64,000 nt of DNA from Saprospiraceae bacterium (GTDB taxonomy: Bacteria > Bacteroidota > Bacteroidia > Chitinophagales > Saprospiraceae): NCBI GenBank assembly GCA_028284395.1, contig JANQRV010000178.1, forward strand, positions 1 through 64,000. Direction: 5' to 3'. The notes beneath the pieces were generated by a model. That model searched no databases. It saw only the letters and a program-made list of their open reading frames with translations, and was not told the DNA's origin. This document shows, piece after piece, positions 28,849 through 39,280 of the stretch (positions within the stretch are counted from its first letter, which is position 1; the number at the start of each line of letters is the position of its first letter). A program made the position numbers and the translations under genes.

Positions 28849-29730
28849 ATGATTATAGAAACACCACCGATCTTCAGTTTTGAGCAGTGCTATCAATACA
28901 TCGCAAGGTCCAACCTGGAGTTAACCTACCAGGTCGAGCGTGGCAAAGTCTACAAGCTGTTGGAAATTAAAGGCGAAAAATACCTCGTCAGTATAGAACC
29001 AATTGCCGCCCAAAATCTAAAAATCCATTTCATCAATCAGCAACCTACTCCCGCAATTCAAAAAAACATTCGGCAATACATATGGGAATGGTTTGATCTC
29101 GACACTCCACTCCAGGAATTCTACGAAGCTGCAAGTAAGGACGTGCTATTGTCATCAATCATCCAAGGCTATCATGGGCTGAGACTCATCAAAATTCCCG
29201 ATCTTTTTGAAGCGATGAGTTGGGCCATCATTGGTCAACAAATCAACCTTAACTTTGCTTACAAGATAAAACATGCACTCATCCGTGAATACGGAGATTC
29301 CTTAGAGCTGAACGAAAAGACCTACTACCTTTTTCCAAGGCCAGATAAAATTGCAAAACTGACCAAAGAAGAACTTCGAAGGATTCAATTTTCCCGACAG
29401 AAAGCAGAATACATTACACTACTAGCAAGGTCTTTCCTTAACAAAGAAGTACGGAAGAAACAGCTGTCTAAGCAAAATCTCGATAAAGCATCGAACCAAC
29501 TAAAAAAGCTAAAGGGATTCGGAGATTGGAGTGCTCATTACGTTCTCATGCGTTGCCTTGGCTTCAGAAGCGCATTACCGATCCAGGACGCTGGCTTGAA
29601 GAATGCACTCAAAGCCATCTACGAAATGGATCGACAACCTTCCAACACCGAGATGCTAAACATGACAAGTAATTGGTCTCCCTGGCAGTCTTATTACACT
29701 TTTTATCTATGGCGCAGCCTTGTACCATAA
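28849..29730 (+). CDS. DNA-3-methyladenine glycosylase II (AlkA-type)
   Basis: 293 residues of the HhH-GPD superfamily. The helix-hairpin-helix LKGFGDWSAHYVLMRCLGF lies at about 221-239 and the catalytic aspartate is D247 in LPIQDAGL. It excises alkylated purines in base-excision repair. It begins 1 nt after the rRNA methyltransferase stop codon, so the two are probably co-transcribed, though functionally unrelated. Confidence 0.88.
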   Translation: MIIETPPIFSFEQCYQYIARSNLELTYQVERGKVYKLLEIKGEKYLVSIEPIAAQNLKIHFINQQPTPAIQKNIRQYIWEWFDLDTPLQEFYEAASKDVLLSSIIQGYHGLRLIKIPDLFEAMSWAIIGQQINLNFAYKIKHALIREYGDSLELNEKTYYLFPRPDKIAKLTKEELRRIQFSRQKAEYITLLARSFLNKEVRKKQLSKQNLDKASNQLKKLKGFGDWSAHYVLMRCLGFRSALPIQDAGLKNALKAIYEMDRQPSNTEMLNMTSNWSPWQSYYTFYLWRSLVP

Positions 29731-29754
29731 AAAGGTAAATACTACTGTCTGTCG

Positions 29755-30435
29755 TTATGCCAATTTTGCCATATCTCTGACCAGGATTTTCCCCCGGTTA
29801 AAATAGATAAGATCAGACTTTTTCAATTCATTGAGGACTAGGGTTACCGTCTGCCTAGAAGTACAGGTAATGTTGGCGATATCTTGGTGAGTTAAACTAT
29901 GCTTCAAGAGCATTTCATAGCCGATCCGGCGACCTCTTTCGTTGATTGATTCTTTAATGAACTCAATAATTCTCGTTCTAGCATCTTTAAAAATTAAAGA
30001 TTCCAATTTATTCTCCGCCCTCATCAACCGGTTTCCAAACATCATCATCAGATTGCTGCACAGATCAAAATTTGTGCGCATCAATTCCTTCAATTCTTCT
30101 ACCGACAATGTGTATAGATGGACTTCCTCCTTCAATGCTTGGGCAAAGTCCTGTCGATTTGTCTCACCGATCAAACCTCTCTCACCAAACATGGCCAATG
30201 GATGAATCAATGACTTTATTACCTCTTTGCCATCTCCGCTATGCGTTCCAATCTTAACTGTTCCTTTCGCCAGGAAAAAGATACAATCCGAGGCATCCCC
30301 AGGCATATAAATAAAGTTGTATCTGGTAACGCGTCTAAATTGCATTAGGTCCGCGATCTCTCTTCTTTCGCTGTCACTGAGTGTGGAAAATAGGGGAAAT
30401 CCATCGACAAAATTGTATTTCTTCACTGTATCCAT
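29755..30435 (-). CDS. Crp/Fnr-family transcriptional regulator
   Basis: A cyclic-nucleotide-binding fold (GDASDCIFFLAKGTVKIGTHSGDGKEV) is followed by a C-terminal winged helix with TSRQTVTLVLNELKKSDLI as recognition region. I chose the start MDTVKKYNF at 30435 (226 residues); an in-frame ATG at 30483 would add 16 residues. There are no Fnr-type N-terminal cysteines, so an iron-sulfur sensor is unlikely. The ligand is unknown. Confidence 0.9.
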   Translation of the reverse strand: MDTVKKYNFVDGFPLFSTLSDSERREIADLMQFRRVTRYNFIYMPGDASDCIFFLAKGTVKIGTHSGDGKEVIKSLIHPLAMFGERGLIGETNRQDFAQALKEEVHLYTLSVEELKELMRTNFDLCSNLMMMFGNRLMRAENKLESLIFKDARTRIIEFIKESINERGRRIGYEMLLKHSLTHQDIANITCTSRQTVTLVLNELKKSDLIYFNRGKILVRDMAKLA

Positions 30436-30512
30436 TGTCCTAATATTTGATTGAAATAATCCAAAAACCAAACTAAGAGACACGGATTTTGTTCATCCCC
30501 CCTATTTACTTA

Positions 30513-31271
30513 TCACTTTTTTTTATTTTTTTTTGCTCCAACCATTTTGAAATAGTGATTGGGAGTCAAATCACTGACCCGTCTTTCACCTTGCGAGAAA
30601 TCAATGTCTTCATAAACCATCACCTCAAAACCAAGCGTCTCTAAATGTCTTTGGACTTCGGGAAGCCGAAAGGTGAGATAATACATGATAAAAGGGGGGC
30701 GTATAAAAAAATTTCTGATAGCTATTGCGAAATTAAAAAACCGCTTACGCCACAAACTGAAGCTCCACCATGGTAATCGACCGGTGGTAATGAAGAAGAA
30801 ATGCCCTTCAGGTTTTAATGCAGCATGAATATTTCGGATCAAAGTTGGCTCTTCTTCACGTGGAATATGTCCGAAAGCTCCAAAGATGACAATTACATCA
30901 AATGTTTCTTCAAAATTCATTTGGAGTGCATCTCCCTTAACGAACCGACAGTCGATGGATAGGTTCAGGTTTTCAACTTTGGCCCGGCACCGGTCCAGCA
31001 TACCTTGACTCAAATCCAATGCAGTGAAATGTTGACAGCAAAGTTGGGCTAAATAAACACTCGCCGCTCCGGTGCCGCAACACCAATCGGCGCCGCAATT
31101 GAATGTACCGACCTCTTGCGACAGCCGATCAAAGAAGGGATTTAGCACTGATGATGGGGTAATGTAACGCGATTGATCAAATTTAGGTGCCAGAAGATCG
31201 TAGCCACCTTCAATATCTTTTAGGGCCTGCTTGAATAATTCGGTTAGGGTAGGCTTATCGTTCCTTGGCAT
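30513..31271 (-). CDS. class I SAM-dependent methyltransferase
   Basis: 252 residues. The SAM motif DWCCGTGAASVYLAQL with the acidic end FTALDLSQGML and the later VIVIFGAFGHI fit the methyltransf_11/25 group. Cysteine content around the SAM loop is high. It follows the DUF4249 gene by 12 nt, so it is probably co-transcribed with the TonB locus, although its role there is unclear. Confidence 0.85.
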   Translation of the reverse strand: MPRNDKPTLTELFKQALKDIEGGYDLLAPKFDQSRYITPSSVLNPFFDRLSQEVGTFNCGADWCCGTGAASVYLAQLCCQHFTALDLSQGMLDRCRAKVENLNLSIDCRFVKGDALQMNFEETFDVIVIFGAFGHIPREEEPTLIRNIHAALKPEGHFFFITTGRLPWWSFSLWRKRFFNFAIAIRNFFIRPPFIMYYLTFRLPEVQRHLETLGFEVMVYEDIDFSQGERRVSDLTPNHYFKMVGAKKNKKK

Positions 31272-31283
31272 TATAATGCCATT

Positions 31284-32219
31284 TTAAGGGATCATCGCAA
31301 TTGAATCGGTCACAGTAGAATAACCGGCAAAAAAACCAAGACCGTTTTCAATATTGTCATACAAGATCACCGGTTCTAAGAACGGATCACTTTGGTTACT
31401 AGCAAATTGCCGGCTAAAGGAGCTATAGTATTTGAAGTATTCGCGGGAAACGGTCCGAAGTTCGAAAAACATCATTCCCAGCGATTGAATTCTACCATCG
31501 ATAGACAAAGTCCAACCGTATTCATGAAGTAGTTTTAAGCCATCAAACTTGTTATCCGTAAGAAGGATACCTCCTTCGAAACTCGCGATCTCATCATTGA
31601 TATTGAAATCTGGATCAAATTGAACCTGGATGCGCCTCGTCTCAGTTATGATGGTATCAAGTCCTTCCAATCGGAAGGTATGAACATCCTGAAAGATTTT
31701 CAGGTGATAAAAATTTTCCTCTCCCGCTATATCTGGGAACACCACCCCGCTTGAAAAAAGATAAAGACGGCGAGATCGATCTTCATTTTCGAGTATTTCA
31801 ACATTTTCCAAAGTGAGGACATCAATCGGAGTTGGCTCCGGAATCGAGCTTGTTCCCTTGACAACCCCCTGGCCTGGTATATCGGCTTGCACAGCATAGG
31901 TAATTCCGGGGGCAGGTATAAACGAAGAGGTATATACGGGAATATCCAATTCCTCATCAAATACCAATTCCAAATCTTCGACATAATCACCATCGGCAAA
32001 AATTTGTACCGGCACTCCTCCTTTCAAATTAAGGTTTTGACTGGTATCAAAAACTGAACGGCCCACTGATACCTGTACTCCTATAAAATCTTTGTTGGAG
32101 AAAGCACTGGCAAAGACCAGTCGCTCGCCCGCTTTAGGAAGTTCCAGTTCGAGAGGACTCTCACAATTCGATAAAAAAAGTACTATAGCCGCGACGTATA
32201 AAATGGAGTAGAATTTCAT
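31284..32219 (-). CDS. DUF4249 lipoprotein
   Basis: 311 residues. The signal peptide ends in lipobox LSNC (Cys19). The body follows the DUF4249 family pattern, with early ERLVFASAFSNKD and a beta-rich remainder. DUF4249 genes normally follow a TonB-dependent receptor carrying an STN domain, as here. It is likely an outer-membrane partner of that receptor. Confidence 0.85.
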   Translation of the reverse strand: MKFYSILYVAAIVLFLSNCESPLELELPKAGERLVFASAFSNKDFIGVQVSVGRSVFDTSQNLNLKGGVPVQIFADGDYVEDLELVFDEELDIPVYTSSFIPAPGITYAVQADIPGQGVVKGTSSIPEPTPIDVLTLENVEILENEDRSRRLYLFSSGVVFPDIAGEENFYHLKIFQDVHTFRLEGLDTIITETRRIQVQFDPDFNINDEIASFEGGILLTDNKFDGLKLLHEYGWTLSIDGRIQSLGMMFFELRTVSREYFKYYSSFSRQFASNQSDPFLEPVILYDNIENGLGFFAGYSTVTDSIAMIP

Positions 32220-32326
32220 ATCCCCATATAATCTATTAATTTTTAGTCGATATAGATCCTAGTTGATACATTCCGAGTCTTCAAATATAACAAGAATTAA
32301 GTTAACCATTTCTCTATCTCTGATTT

Positions 32327-34993
32327 TCAGAATCTAATGGAGTAACTTAGATAAGGAACAAAGGGTAATAACCATCCTTGAACAAATTCGGAATTGATCA
32401 ATCTAAGTTCGTCATTGACAAAACCGAATTCGCGATCCAGTCGATAATACAGAGGGTTCCGTCGGTCATAAACATTGTAAGCCCCTACGCCAAAGACATG
32501 TACATTGCGATCTGTGACATGTTGGGCTTGCAAGCTCATGTCTAGTCGATGATAGTCGGGCATTCTAAAGCTGTTCTTTTGGCCAAAATCTTGTGCCACG
32601 ACTCCAGACCTCGAGCCCGGTACACCATCCGGTACTATAACGACGTAACTTTCAATTGGGACGGTTGTGGCGAAGCCAGAACTGTATTGCCAATTGGCAG
32701 AGAAACTCAGCCAACCAGCTAACTTCTGTTTAATCGCAATTTTAAAATCATGCCGCCGATCGAACTGAAAAGGGAATCGCTCGCCATTGTTTATCTTATC
32801 AAACTGGCGATCTGCCCAGGAGAGTGTATAGCTGATCCAGCCCTGAAGATTCCCCTGATCTTTCTCCACAAAAAACTCGACACCATAAGCCCGGCCATTT
32901 CCCGATGTAACATTGTCTTCCCAGTTCCGCAGAAATGTAGCTCCTTCAGCATAATCCAGGATGTTGGTAAAATCCTTATAATATCCTTCTACCCCTACCA
33001 TTAAATGATCGGGTGTTTCGTATTCAAAGCCCAAGGTAACTTGTTTGGAGTTTTGTGGAGGTGTATCTTTTGTAGAACCAACCCAAAGATCACCTGGCAA
33101 GCCAATGGATGAGCGCGACAGACGATGTATGAATTGTGACATTTGAGCATAGGAAGCTTTTAATCCGAAATGCGGCCCGACATTCCAATAAGCTGATAAG
33201 CGAGGTTGCCAGGATTGATAATCCCTGCCTTCTACCCTCCAGTTGACAAAACTTAGACCGATGTTTAAAAGCAAAGACTCTACCGGCCGAAACTCATCTT
33301 CTACATAGCCCGCAATCTCCCAAGCATCTTGTTTTGCCTGGTTAAATACCTCACTGGATGGGTCCTGTTCTCCTCCCAAGATTTGTACGCCGGGATTAAA
33401 GTGATGATTGACCACTTTCGCACCAAAATGAAGATTCTGTTTCGGGGACAGCATGTAATCAAAATCCATCCGCCCACCTCGATCTTCAATACTAGAAGCA
33501 AAACGATGGAAATCAAAATAGCGGATCTCTTCATCCGTAACCTGATGCACCAGTAGATCCTCCGAGCCATAGCGATAACCCACCTCCAGGTTACTATAGG
33601 TCAAGGTCGTGTTGGCAAAGAGTCGATTGCTAAAGACATGATTCCAACGAAGTGAAGCGGTGGTATTGCCCCACAACCAAGAGATCTCATCAGTTTTATC
33701 TCTCTTGATCCAAACACTCCGAATGGGAGTGGGAAGCCGCTCCTCCAAGATCGATTCATCTTCATACTTGTCGGCCCCCTTGTAAACACTGAGAAACAAA
33801 TGGTCTTTTTCTCCTAATTCATGATTCAGTTTTAAATTAAAATCATAGAAGTCATAAAGTGTAGCTCCCTCCAGATCATTCTTGGCTTTGGCTCTTTTTC
33901 CCAATGGGGATAGGAACCAATTTAGGTATGATACCCGGCCGGATGCGAAGAAGGAGGTCTTACCTTTGATGATCGGTCCTTCTAAAGACAAACGCCCTGA
34001 GATCAGACTCAGATCAGCTCTGGCTTTAAACTCCTGCTTGTTTCCTTCTCTCGTTCGTATATCGATCACCGAAGAAAGGCGTCCTGAATAACGAGCGGGA
34101 AAACCTCCTTTGATCAATGTTGCCTGGCTAATCGCCAATGGATTCACTACTGAAAACATACCCGCTCCATGACCAAAATCATAAACCGGCACATCATCGA
34201 TCAGGATCAGGTTTTGCCCGGAGCTACCTCCTCTTACCATGAGTCCCCCTACTCCATCGGTTCCGGTCGTCACACCGGGTAACAAATGGGTAAAACGGGC
34301 CAGATCGGGTTCACCTCCCAGACTAGTCATACTTTCAATATCGGAAGCTTTGATGGCAATGGGACTAAATCCCGTTCTGATTTCCCGTACAGTAGAATCA
34401 GAGGCCACCACTTCTACCTCCGGTAGCGTTAGCGACCGTTCGAGAGCAATGATGGCACTATAACTTTTCGTTAAATCATAAAGCTCTTTGAAAGGCTCGT
34501 ATCCAAGGTAGTTAAACTGGATCTCTGCTTTTCCCTCATCGAGTGTAAGACTGAAAAAACCGTAGGCATTCGTTATGGTCCCCTGCCCACTGGTTAAATC
34601 CCAAATCGTAGCGCCGATTAATCGTTCGCCAGATTCAGCATCCTCCAGAAAGCCACTGATTGTAAATTTTCGCTTTCGCTTAGGGGCCGGCTTCTTGAAT
34701 AATACGATTTGGTCACCGACAAGTTGAAATCCGATATTGGTCTCACGGAAGAGTGTACTGAGAATGGTCCTGAGCGGTTGTCTTTTTAGATTGATGCTGA
34801 TGACCCGGGTCGGAATCAGATCATTACTAAAAGTAAGATTGATATCTGCTTCATCCATCAGTGTGAATAAAGCATCTTCCAACGAAATCTTTTTTAAATT
34901 GATTGAAAACTTACGATCTAGAATATCTTGAGCAGCACAACGGCAAAGTGTGCCTAGCAACACCACCACGATCAAAAGTACATATCTCTTCAT
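32327..34993 (-). CDS. TonB-dependent outer-membrane receptor with STN domain
   Basis: 888 residues. In order: signal peptide (to about CAAQD); secretin/TonB N-terminal (STN) domain at about 28-100, which contacts an anti-sigma factor; carboxypeptidase-regulatory-like domain at about 112-190; plug domain with GVTTGTDGVGGLMVRGGSS; and the 22-strand barrel ending in PFVPYLSYSIRF. The STN domain indicates transcriptional signalling through the adjacent FecR/sigma pair. The substrate is unknown. Confidence 0.95.
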   Translation of the reverse strand: MKRYVLLIVVVLLGTLCRCAAQDILDRKFSINLKKISLEDALFTLMDEADINLTFSNDLIPTRVISINLKRQPLRTILSTLFRETNIGFQLVGDQIVLFKKPAPKRKRKFTISGFLEDAESGERLIGATIWDLTSGQGTITNAYGFFSLTLDEGKAEIQFNYLGYEPFKELYDLTKSYSAIIALERSLTLPEVEVVASDSTVREIRTGFSPIAIKASDIESMTSLGGEPDLARFTHLLPGVTTGTDGVGGLMVRGGSSGQNLILIDDVPVYDFGHGAGMFSVVNPLAISQATLIKGGFPARYSGRLSSVIDIRTREGNKQEFKARADLSLISGRLSLEGPIIKGKTSFFASGRVSYLNWFLSPLGKRAKAKNDLEGATLYDFYDFNLKLNHELGEKDHLFLSVYKGADKYEDESILEERLPTPIRSVWIKRDKTDEISWLWGNTTASLRWNHVFSNRLFANTTLTYSNLEVGYRYGSEDLLVHQVTDEEIRYFDFHRFASSIEDRGGRMDFDYMLSPKQNLHFGAKVVNHHFNPGVQILGGEQDPSSEVFNQAKQDAWEIAGYVEDEFRPVESLLLNIGLSFVNWRVEGRDYQSWQPRLSAYWNVGPHFGLKASYAQMSQFIHRLSRSSIGLPGDLWVGSTKDTPPQNSKQVTLGFEYETPDHLMVGVEGYYKDFTNILDYAEGATFLRNWEDNVTSGNGRAYGVEFFVEKDQGNLQGWISYTLSWADRQFDKINNGERFPFQFDRRHDFKIAIKQKLAGWLSFSANWQYSSGFATTVPIESYVVIVPDGVPGSRSGVVAQDFGQKNSFRMPDYHRLDMSLQAQHVTDRNVHVFGVGAYNVYDRRNPLYYRLDREFGFVNDELRLINSEFVQGWLLPFVPYLSYSIRF

Positions 34994-35091
34994 CTGCCCA
35001 GGTTAAATAGATGATTTTGGCAAATCAGCCAACTTGTTATCCGTAACAATAACGTAAGAATTCAACCCTTCGTTGATATCCAGCTTTAACT

Positions 35092-36075
35092 TTAACGACA
35101 ACTCCCTCCAGTCATGAGAAATTCATTGGGAGCAAGTTCTTTGACTTGAAGTTCTAAGGCCAGCTTCAACCGCTCGAATATGTTATCTAGGGTTGTTTCT
35201 TTGAAAGATGTTGTAAAACGGCATTCCAGCATTTCTTCTTTTGCAAATTTAATCTGAATCTGATAATGACGTTCAATGTCTTCAATCACTATTTTGAGGG
35301 GAGAGGCTTTAAAGTTTAATTCTTTATTTATCCAGGAATCCGCATTGAGGTTGCTTGCATCTCGAGTTGTCAAATCACCGGAAGCACTGATCAAAGCCCT
35401 GCTTTTGGGCAAGACTTCCACTTTTTGTTCATTCGCCGCAAAGAGGACTTTACCACTGAGTACTTCAACATCGGCGGTGGATCCTTCCGGCAGATCCCGA
35501 AGGTTGAATGAAGTTCCTAAAACAGTAGTTTCCGAATGTGGTGCTAGGATTACAAATGGACGGCCTGGATCTTCCCGGACGTCGAAAAAGGCTTCGCCCT
35601 GGAAATGTACCAGCCTTTCATTTCCGGCGATACGCCTCCATGTCAAAGAAAGGCTTGAATTTTCATTGAGCTTTACCAGGGTGCCATCTGGTAACGACAC
35701 CTCTTTAATCTCGTTTTCGGTTGTAGCGACCTCCAACTCAATTGTCATATTTACCAAGTAATAGTAACCGGCGAGCCCAAGCGTTGCAACTACGGCAACA
35801 GCGGCAGCAATTCTGCGTAGCTGCTTCAATTTACTATTTCTGCGGGGCAGTAAAGTTACTTCTACCACCCGGTGTTCGTCGTTTTTGATGCGATCTTTGA
35901 AGCGAGACAAGGCAGCTTCAGCGTCGGGTTCAAAGTCTGACTTGTAAGTTTCTACTGTGTGCCAAATTTTGCCGATATCCGCTACAAGATGTTGTTCTTC
36001 CGGTGAGGGCATCACAGGGTCCTCACCATCGACTTGCTTCTTTCTAACCCAAAGTAAGAGTTTTGACCATTCCAT
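35092..36075 (-). CDS. FecR-type anti-sigma factor
   Basis: 327 residues. A cytoplasmic N-terminal region (1-85) is followed by one membrane segment at about 88-108, a periplasmic FecR domain (EIKEVSLPDGTLVKLNENSSL, HFQGEAFFDV, VLGTSFNLR) and a C-terminal DUF4974 domain (LKIVIEDIERHYQIQI). It should hold the neighbouring sigma factor and release it on a signal from the TonB receptor's STN domain. Confidence 0.93.
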   Translation of the reverse strand: MEWSKLLLWVRKKQVDGEDPVMPSPEEQHLVADIGKIWHTVETYKSDFEPDAEAALSRFKDRIKNDEHRVVEVTLLPRRNSKLKQLRRIAAAVAVVATLGLAGYYYLVNMTIELEVATTENEIKEVSLPDGTLVKLNENSSLSLTWRRIAGNERLVHFQGEAFFDVREDPGRPFVILAPHSETTVLGTSFNLRDLPEGSTADVEVLSGKVLFAANEQKVEVLPKSRALISASGDLTTRDASNLNADSWINKELNFKASPLKIVIEDIERHYQIQIKFAKEEMLECRFTTSFKETTLDNIFERLKLALELQVKELAPNEFLMTGGSCR

Positions 36076-36145
36076 TTGAAAATACCTTTATCAAATATTC
36101 TAGACACATTTTTTTCAAATCTCCCCTAATTCAAGCCCAAAAGTT

Positions 36146-36694
36146 TTATTCCAAATATGGTTTTAATTGGTTCCGTAAGATTTTCAATGCTTTAGATATC
36201 TGATGTTCAACAGTTTTAACAGATATACCCAGACAATCACTAATTTCCTTATAGGACATTTCCTCAAACCGATTCAAAATAAACACTATTCTGCATCTAT
36301 TTGGAAGACTATCTACAATTTTGTCAACTACTAGCCTTAATTCTTCCGCTTCCATCTTCTTGCTGACATTTGGTGGCACACTGTGTCTCTCCTCTTTGGG
36401 TTCGTCAACAAAGATCTTGAGCTTTTTATCACGAATAAAATTCAAGGTTTTATTAACGGTCGAACGGCGCAGATAAGCAATCAAAGAAGTTGTGATATTC
36501 AGACTTGTTCGACGCCGCCAAAGCTCGTAAAATACATCTTGTACAACATCCTCGATGAAACTAGCATCCGGAAGAATGCGATAAGCAGCCCGGCAGAGGT
36601 CTGAATAGTATTTTCTAAAGAGAAAATCCATAGCCTCTTCTTTCCCTAGCTTCAGCATCTCAATTACTTCGTCATCTGTGTACGTAGAATGCAA
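36146..36694 (-). CDS. ECF sigma factor (FecI-type)
   Basis: 182 residues with sigma region 2 (AYRILPDASFIEDVVQDVFYELWRR) and region 4 (LPNRCRIVFILNRFEEMSYKEISDCLGISVKTVE). It heads the minus-strand locus sigma, FecR, TonB receptor, DUF4249 and should drive the receptor operon. There is a 70-nt gap to FecR. Confidence 0.93.
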   Translation of the reverse strand: MHSTYTDDEVIEMLKLGKEEAMDFLFRKYYSDLCRAAYRILPDASFIEDVVQDVFYELWRRRTSLNITTSLIAYLRRSTVNKTLNFIRDKKLKIFVDEPKEERHSVPPNVSKKMEAEELRLVVDKIVDSLPNRCRIVFILNRFEEMSYKEISDCLGISVKTVEHQISKALKILRNQLKPYLE

Positions 36695-36947
36695 AGTCTG
36701 TTTTTTTGAAAATTGAAATCTAATTCTCCTATCTCATAGTTCACAGCTACGGTGCCTACAAATTGAGGCTAAAATACCAAATCCGTTGATTTTGGGACAA
36801 AAATCCCCAAAAATGATCATACTTCATTTTGGAGGTATTTGGTGATGTCCTTTCAATCAATTTCCACTAAACTTGTAAACGTAAAATTCTGCCTTTAAGA
36901 TTGTTAATGGGCCGAGTAATTGCGGCACCAAATAAAATCTTGAAACT

Positions 36948-36978
36948 TTTGATAAATAAAAATAAAAAAATACCTTAA
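36948..36978 (+). promoter_or_regulatory. probable promoter of the AGCS symporter gene
   Basis: TTTG (36948-36951), 19 nt, then TACCTTAA (36971-36978): the spacing fits the Bacteroidota consensus and the -7 box matches 6 of 8 positions with TAnnTTTG. The start codon is 38 nt on. It lies in the 36695-37016 divergent gap, which otherwise holds no visible feature. Confidence 0.4.
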
Positions 36979-37016
36979 AGCTTTAGTTCGAGACAGAACA
37001 ACACAAACCCTATTAT

Positions 37017-38567
37017 ATGAAAAGATCTTTGTTCACAATTTTCCTGACCACCTTCATTCCAATTCTCAGTTTTGCCCAATCAAGTATTGACGACAAAATA
37101 AACGCCGTTTTCGATCCGATCACAAGCGCCGTTGAACGAGTAATTTTCTTCACGGTCTCATTCGGCGAATTCACCATACCATTTGTTTTAATCTGGTTGA
37201 TTACCGGCGCCATCTTTTTCACCATTTACATGCGCTTCGTTAACATCACTGCCTTTCGACATGCCTTAGACGTTGTGAGGGGTAAATATGACAAGCCAGG
37301 GGAAAAGGGCGAGGTATCCCACTTTCAAGCATTGGCAACTGCATTATCAGGCACCGTTGGTGTCGGTAATATTGCCGGTGTCGCCATTGCTGTTTCATTG
37401 GGTGGTCCGGGGGCGACATTTTGGATGATCCTCGCAGGGATCTTTGGCATGGCCTCCAAGTTTGTAGAGTGCTCCCTTGGGGTCATGTACCGCAATGTAC
37501 ATTCGGATGGATCTGTTTCCGGCGGGCCGATGTATTATATGAGCAAAGGATTTGCGGAAAAAGGGCCTTTTTGGGGGACGGTCGGAAAGGTCCTCGCCGT
37601 ACTTTTTGCCATTGCCTGTATTGGCGGTTCGCTAGGTGGCGGAAATATGGTTCAAATTAATCAAGCAACTCAACAATTGATAGCAGTGACTGGGGGGGAA
37701 AATAGCTTCCTAGCTGGTCAGGCGTGGATCTTTGGTGCACTAATGGCAGTAATCGTAGGGATCGTAATTCTTGGTGGGATCAAGTCTATCGCAAAAGTAA
37801 CCGACAAGGTTGTTCCTTTCATGGTTGGCATCTATGTTACCGCTGCAATCATTGTATTAATCGCCAACATTTCACAAATTCCCGGAGCATTTGGACAAAT
37901 ATTTGCCGGAGCATTTTCCAGTAAGGCGATGTACGGTGGCATTGTCGGTGTCTTGATTCAGGGGTTTCGCCGTGCTGCATTCTCCAATGAAGCAGGGGTA
38001 GGTTCTGCCTCTATTGCGCATTCGGCGGTCAAAACGGACGAACCTATTTCGGAAGGAGTTGTAGCGCTTCTTGAGCCCTTCATAGACACCGTGGTCATTT
38101 GCACTATGACAGCCTTGGTAATCGTCATTTCAGGCTATGGTGACATCGGCGCGGAAGCTGCATTTCAATCGTTCAGTTCGGGAAGCGGTAACGATGCAGC
38201 CATTGCCTTGACATCCTCTGCTTTTGCACAAACCATCTCTTGGTTTCCCATTGTATTATCACTAGCAGTAATTCTTTTTGCACTTTCTACTATGATCTCT
38301 TGGTCTTACTATGGCTTGAAATCATGGACTTACCTGTTCGGAGAAAGTAAAACAGCAGAGAATATTTACAAACTTATCTTCTGTGTTTTCGTTATCATCG
38401 GATCTGCGATCACCGCAAAAAGTGTATTTAACTTTGGAGATGCCATGATCTTTGCCATGTGTTTTCCAAACGTTTTTGCCCTGTATTTTCTCATTCCCAA
38501 TGTAAGAAAGGCATACAACAAATACATGGATAAAATTAAGTCCGGAGAAATAGCTAGAACAAGCTAG
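37017..38567 (+). CDS. AGCS-family sodium/alanine (amino acid) symporter
   Basis: 516 residues with about eleven membrane segments. Signatures are [47 protein letters not shown] and the [13 protein letters not shown] region. It carries alanine, glycine or similar amino acids with sodium. The N-terminus ([21 protein letters not shown]) looks like a cleavable signal peptide ahead of the usual transmembrane core. It stands alone on the plus strand, with a strong hairpin just after it. Confidence 0.95.
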   Translation: MKRSLFTIFLTTFIPILSFAQSSIDDKINAVFDPITSAVERVIFFTVSFGEFTIPFVLIWLITGAIFFTIYMRFVNITAFRHALDVVRGKYDKPGEKGEVSHFQALATALSGTVGVGNIAGVAIAVSLGGPGATFWMILAGIFGMASKFVECSLGVMYRNVHSDGSVSGGPMYYMSKGFAEKGPFWGTVGKVLAVLFAIACIGGSLGGGNMVQINQATQQLIAVTGGENSFLAGQAWIFGALMAVIVGIVILGGIKSIAKVTDKVVPFMVGIYVTAAIIVLIANISQIPGAFGQIFAGAFSSKAMYGGIVGVLIQGFRRAAFSNEAGVGSASIAHSAVKTDEPISEGVVALLEPFIDTVVICTMTALVIVISGYGDIGAEAAFQSFSSGSGNDAAIALTSSAFAQTISWFPIVLSLAVILFALSTMISWSYYGLKSWTYLFGESKTAENIYKLIFCVFVIIGSAITAKSVFNFGDAMIFAMCFPNVFALYFLIPNVRKAYNKYMDKIKSGEIARTS

Positions 38568-38585
38568 AGGTATGGGTAATTTATC

Positions 38586-38619
38586 TGGCGATATGGGGCC
38601 TATTTACTCCATATCGCCA
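38586..38619. terminator. hairpin between convergent AGCS and PAP2 genes
   Basis: An 11-bp perfect stem TGGCGATATGG/CCATATCGCCA has a 12-nt loop. It starts 19 nt after the AGCS stop, and its right arm lies in the last codons of the convergent PAP2 gene (stop at 38600). No T-run follows on the plus strand, so termination is likely but unproven. Confidence 0.5.
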
Positions 38620-39280
38620 CATCGATTTTACGATCAAGCCATCCATTAGGCTTGCCCCAAAGAAGATGAAAAGAGTACCAGAAGATAGCCAGGAACGTGC
38701 CAATCAGGCCGCCAGCAATTACATCCTCCAAGAAGTGTTGCACGAGATAAACCCGAGAAATCCCTACCATAATGGCAATCAATCCCAGGAACAAAGCCAT
38801 GGCCCCCTTCTCCTTTAGGCATAGGGCAAAAAAAGTATAAAGTGCGAAACCGGACATGCTATGTCCGGAAGGAAAACTACTTGCCCCAGAATGGACTATA
38901 ACTCCTTCCACCAAACGAATGTCTTCAAAGAGACCCAGATCAGAAAAGAAGCGCTTGGGCCGGTCAATCCTAAACAATTCCTTGCCTACAAAAGCAACTA
39001 AAGTGACCAGTAGACCAAGCAAGGGTACAGCAATAGCATGGCGAAATTTTACGAAAAGCAGTATGATCAGAGAAAATACATAAATGTAATGTTCCCCAAG
39101 TTTTGTTCCATACTTGAAAAGCCAGTCTCCAGTTTTCGTGCGGTGGTCGCTAAAAAATAAGACGGCCTCCCCCTTGTCGATGACAAAAAGAATGAGCAAA
39201 CCCAAGATGAACGTAACACCATATAGAGTGAACAAGCAAACGTTTTGGTCGAGGAGGTTGCTTTGGTTCCCTATCTTCAC
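38600..39280 (-). CDS. PAP2-type lipid phosphatase
   Basis: A 226-residue membrane protein with the three acid-phosphatase motifs: KELFRIDRP, FPSGHSMSG and SRVYLVQHFLEDV. It likely dephosphorylates undecaprenyl diphosphate or phosphatidyl lipids at the outer face of the inner membrane. Its start overlaps the preceding permease gene by 4 nt, so the two are translationally coupled. Confidence 0.92.
   Translation of the reverse strand: MKIGNQSNLLDQNVCLFTLYGVTFILGLLILFVIDKGEAVLFFSDHRTKTGDWLFKYGTKLGEHYIYVFSLIILLFVKFRHAIAVPLLGLLVTLVAFVGKELFRIDRPKRFFSDLGLFEDIRLVEGVIVHSGASSFPSGHSMSGFALYTFFALCLKEKGAMALFLGLIAIMVGISRVYLVQHFLEDVIAGGLIGTFLAIFWYSFHLLWGKPNGWLDRKIDVAIWSK

Noticed and set aside
35276-35761. 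A 161-codon plus-strand frame
   Set aside because: It is antisense to the FecR gene, which has clear domains and operon context.
36695-37016. A tRNA or riboswitch in the sigma/AGCS gap
   Set aside because: No cloverleaf, TPsiC-like motif or extended pairing; only a promoter-like pair of boxes.
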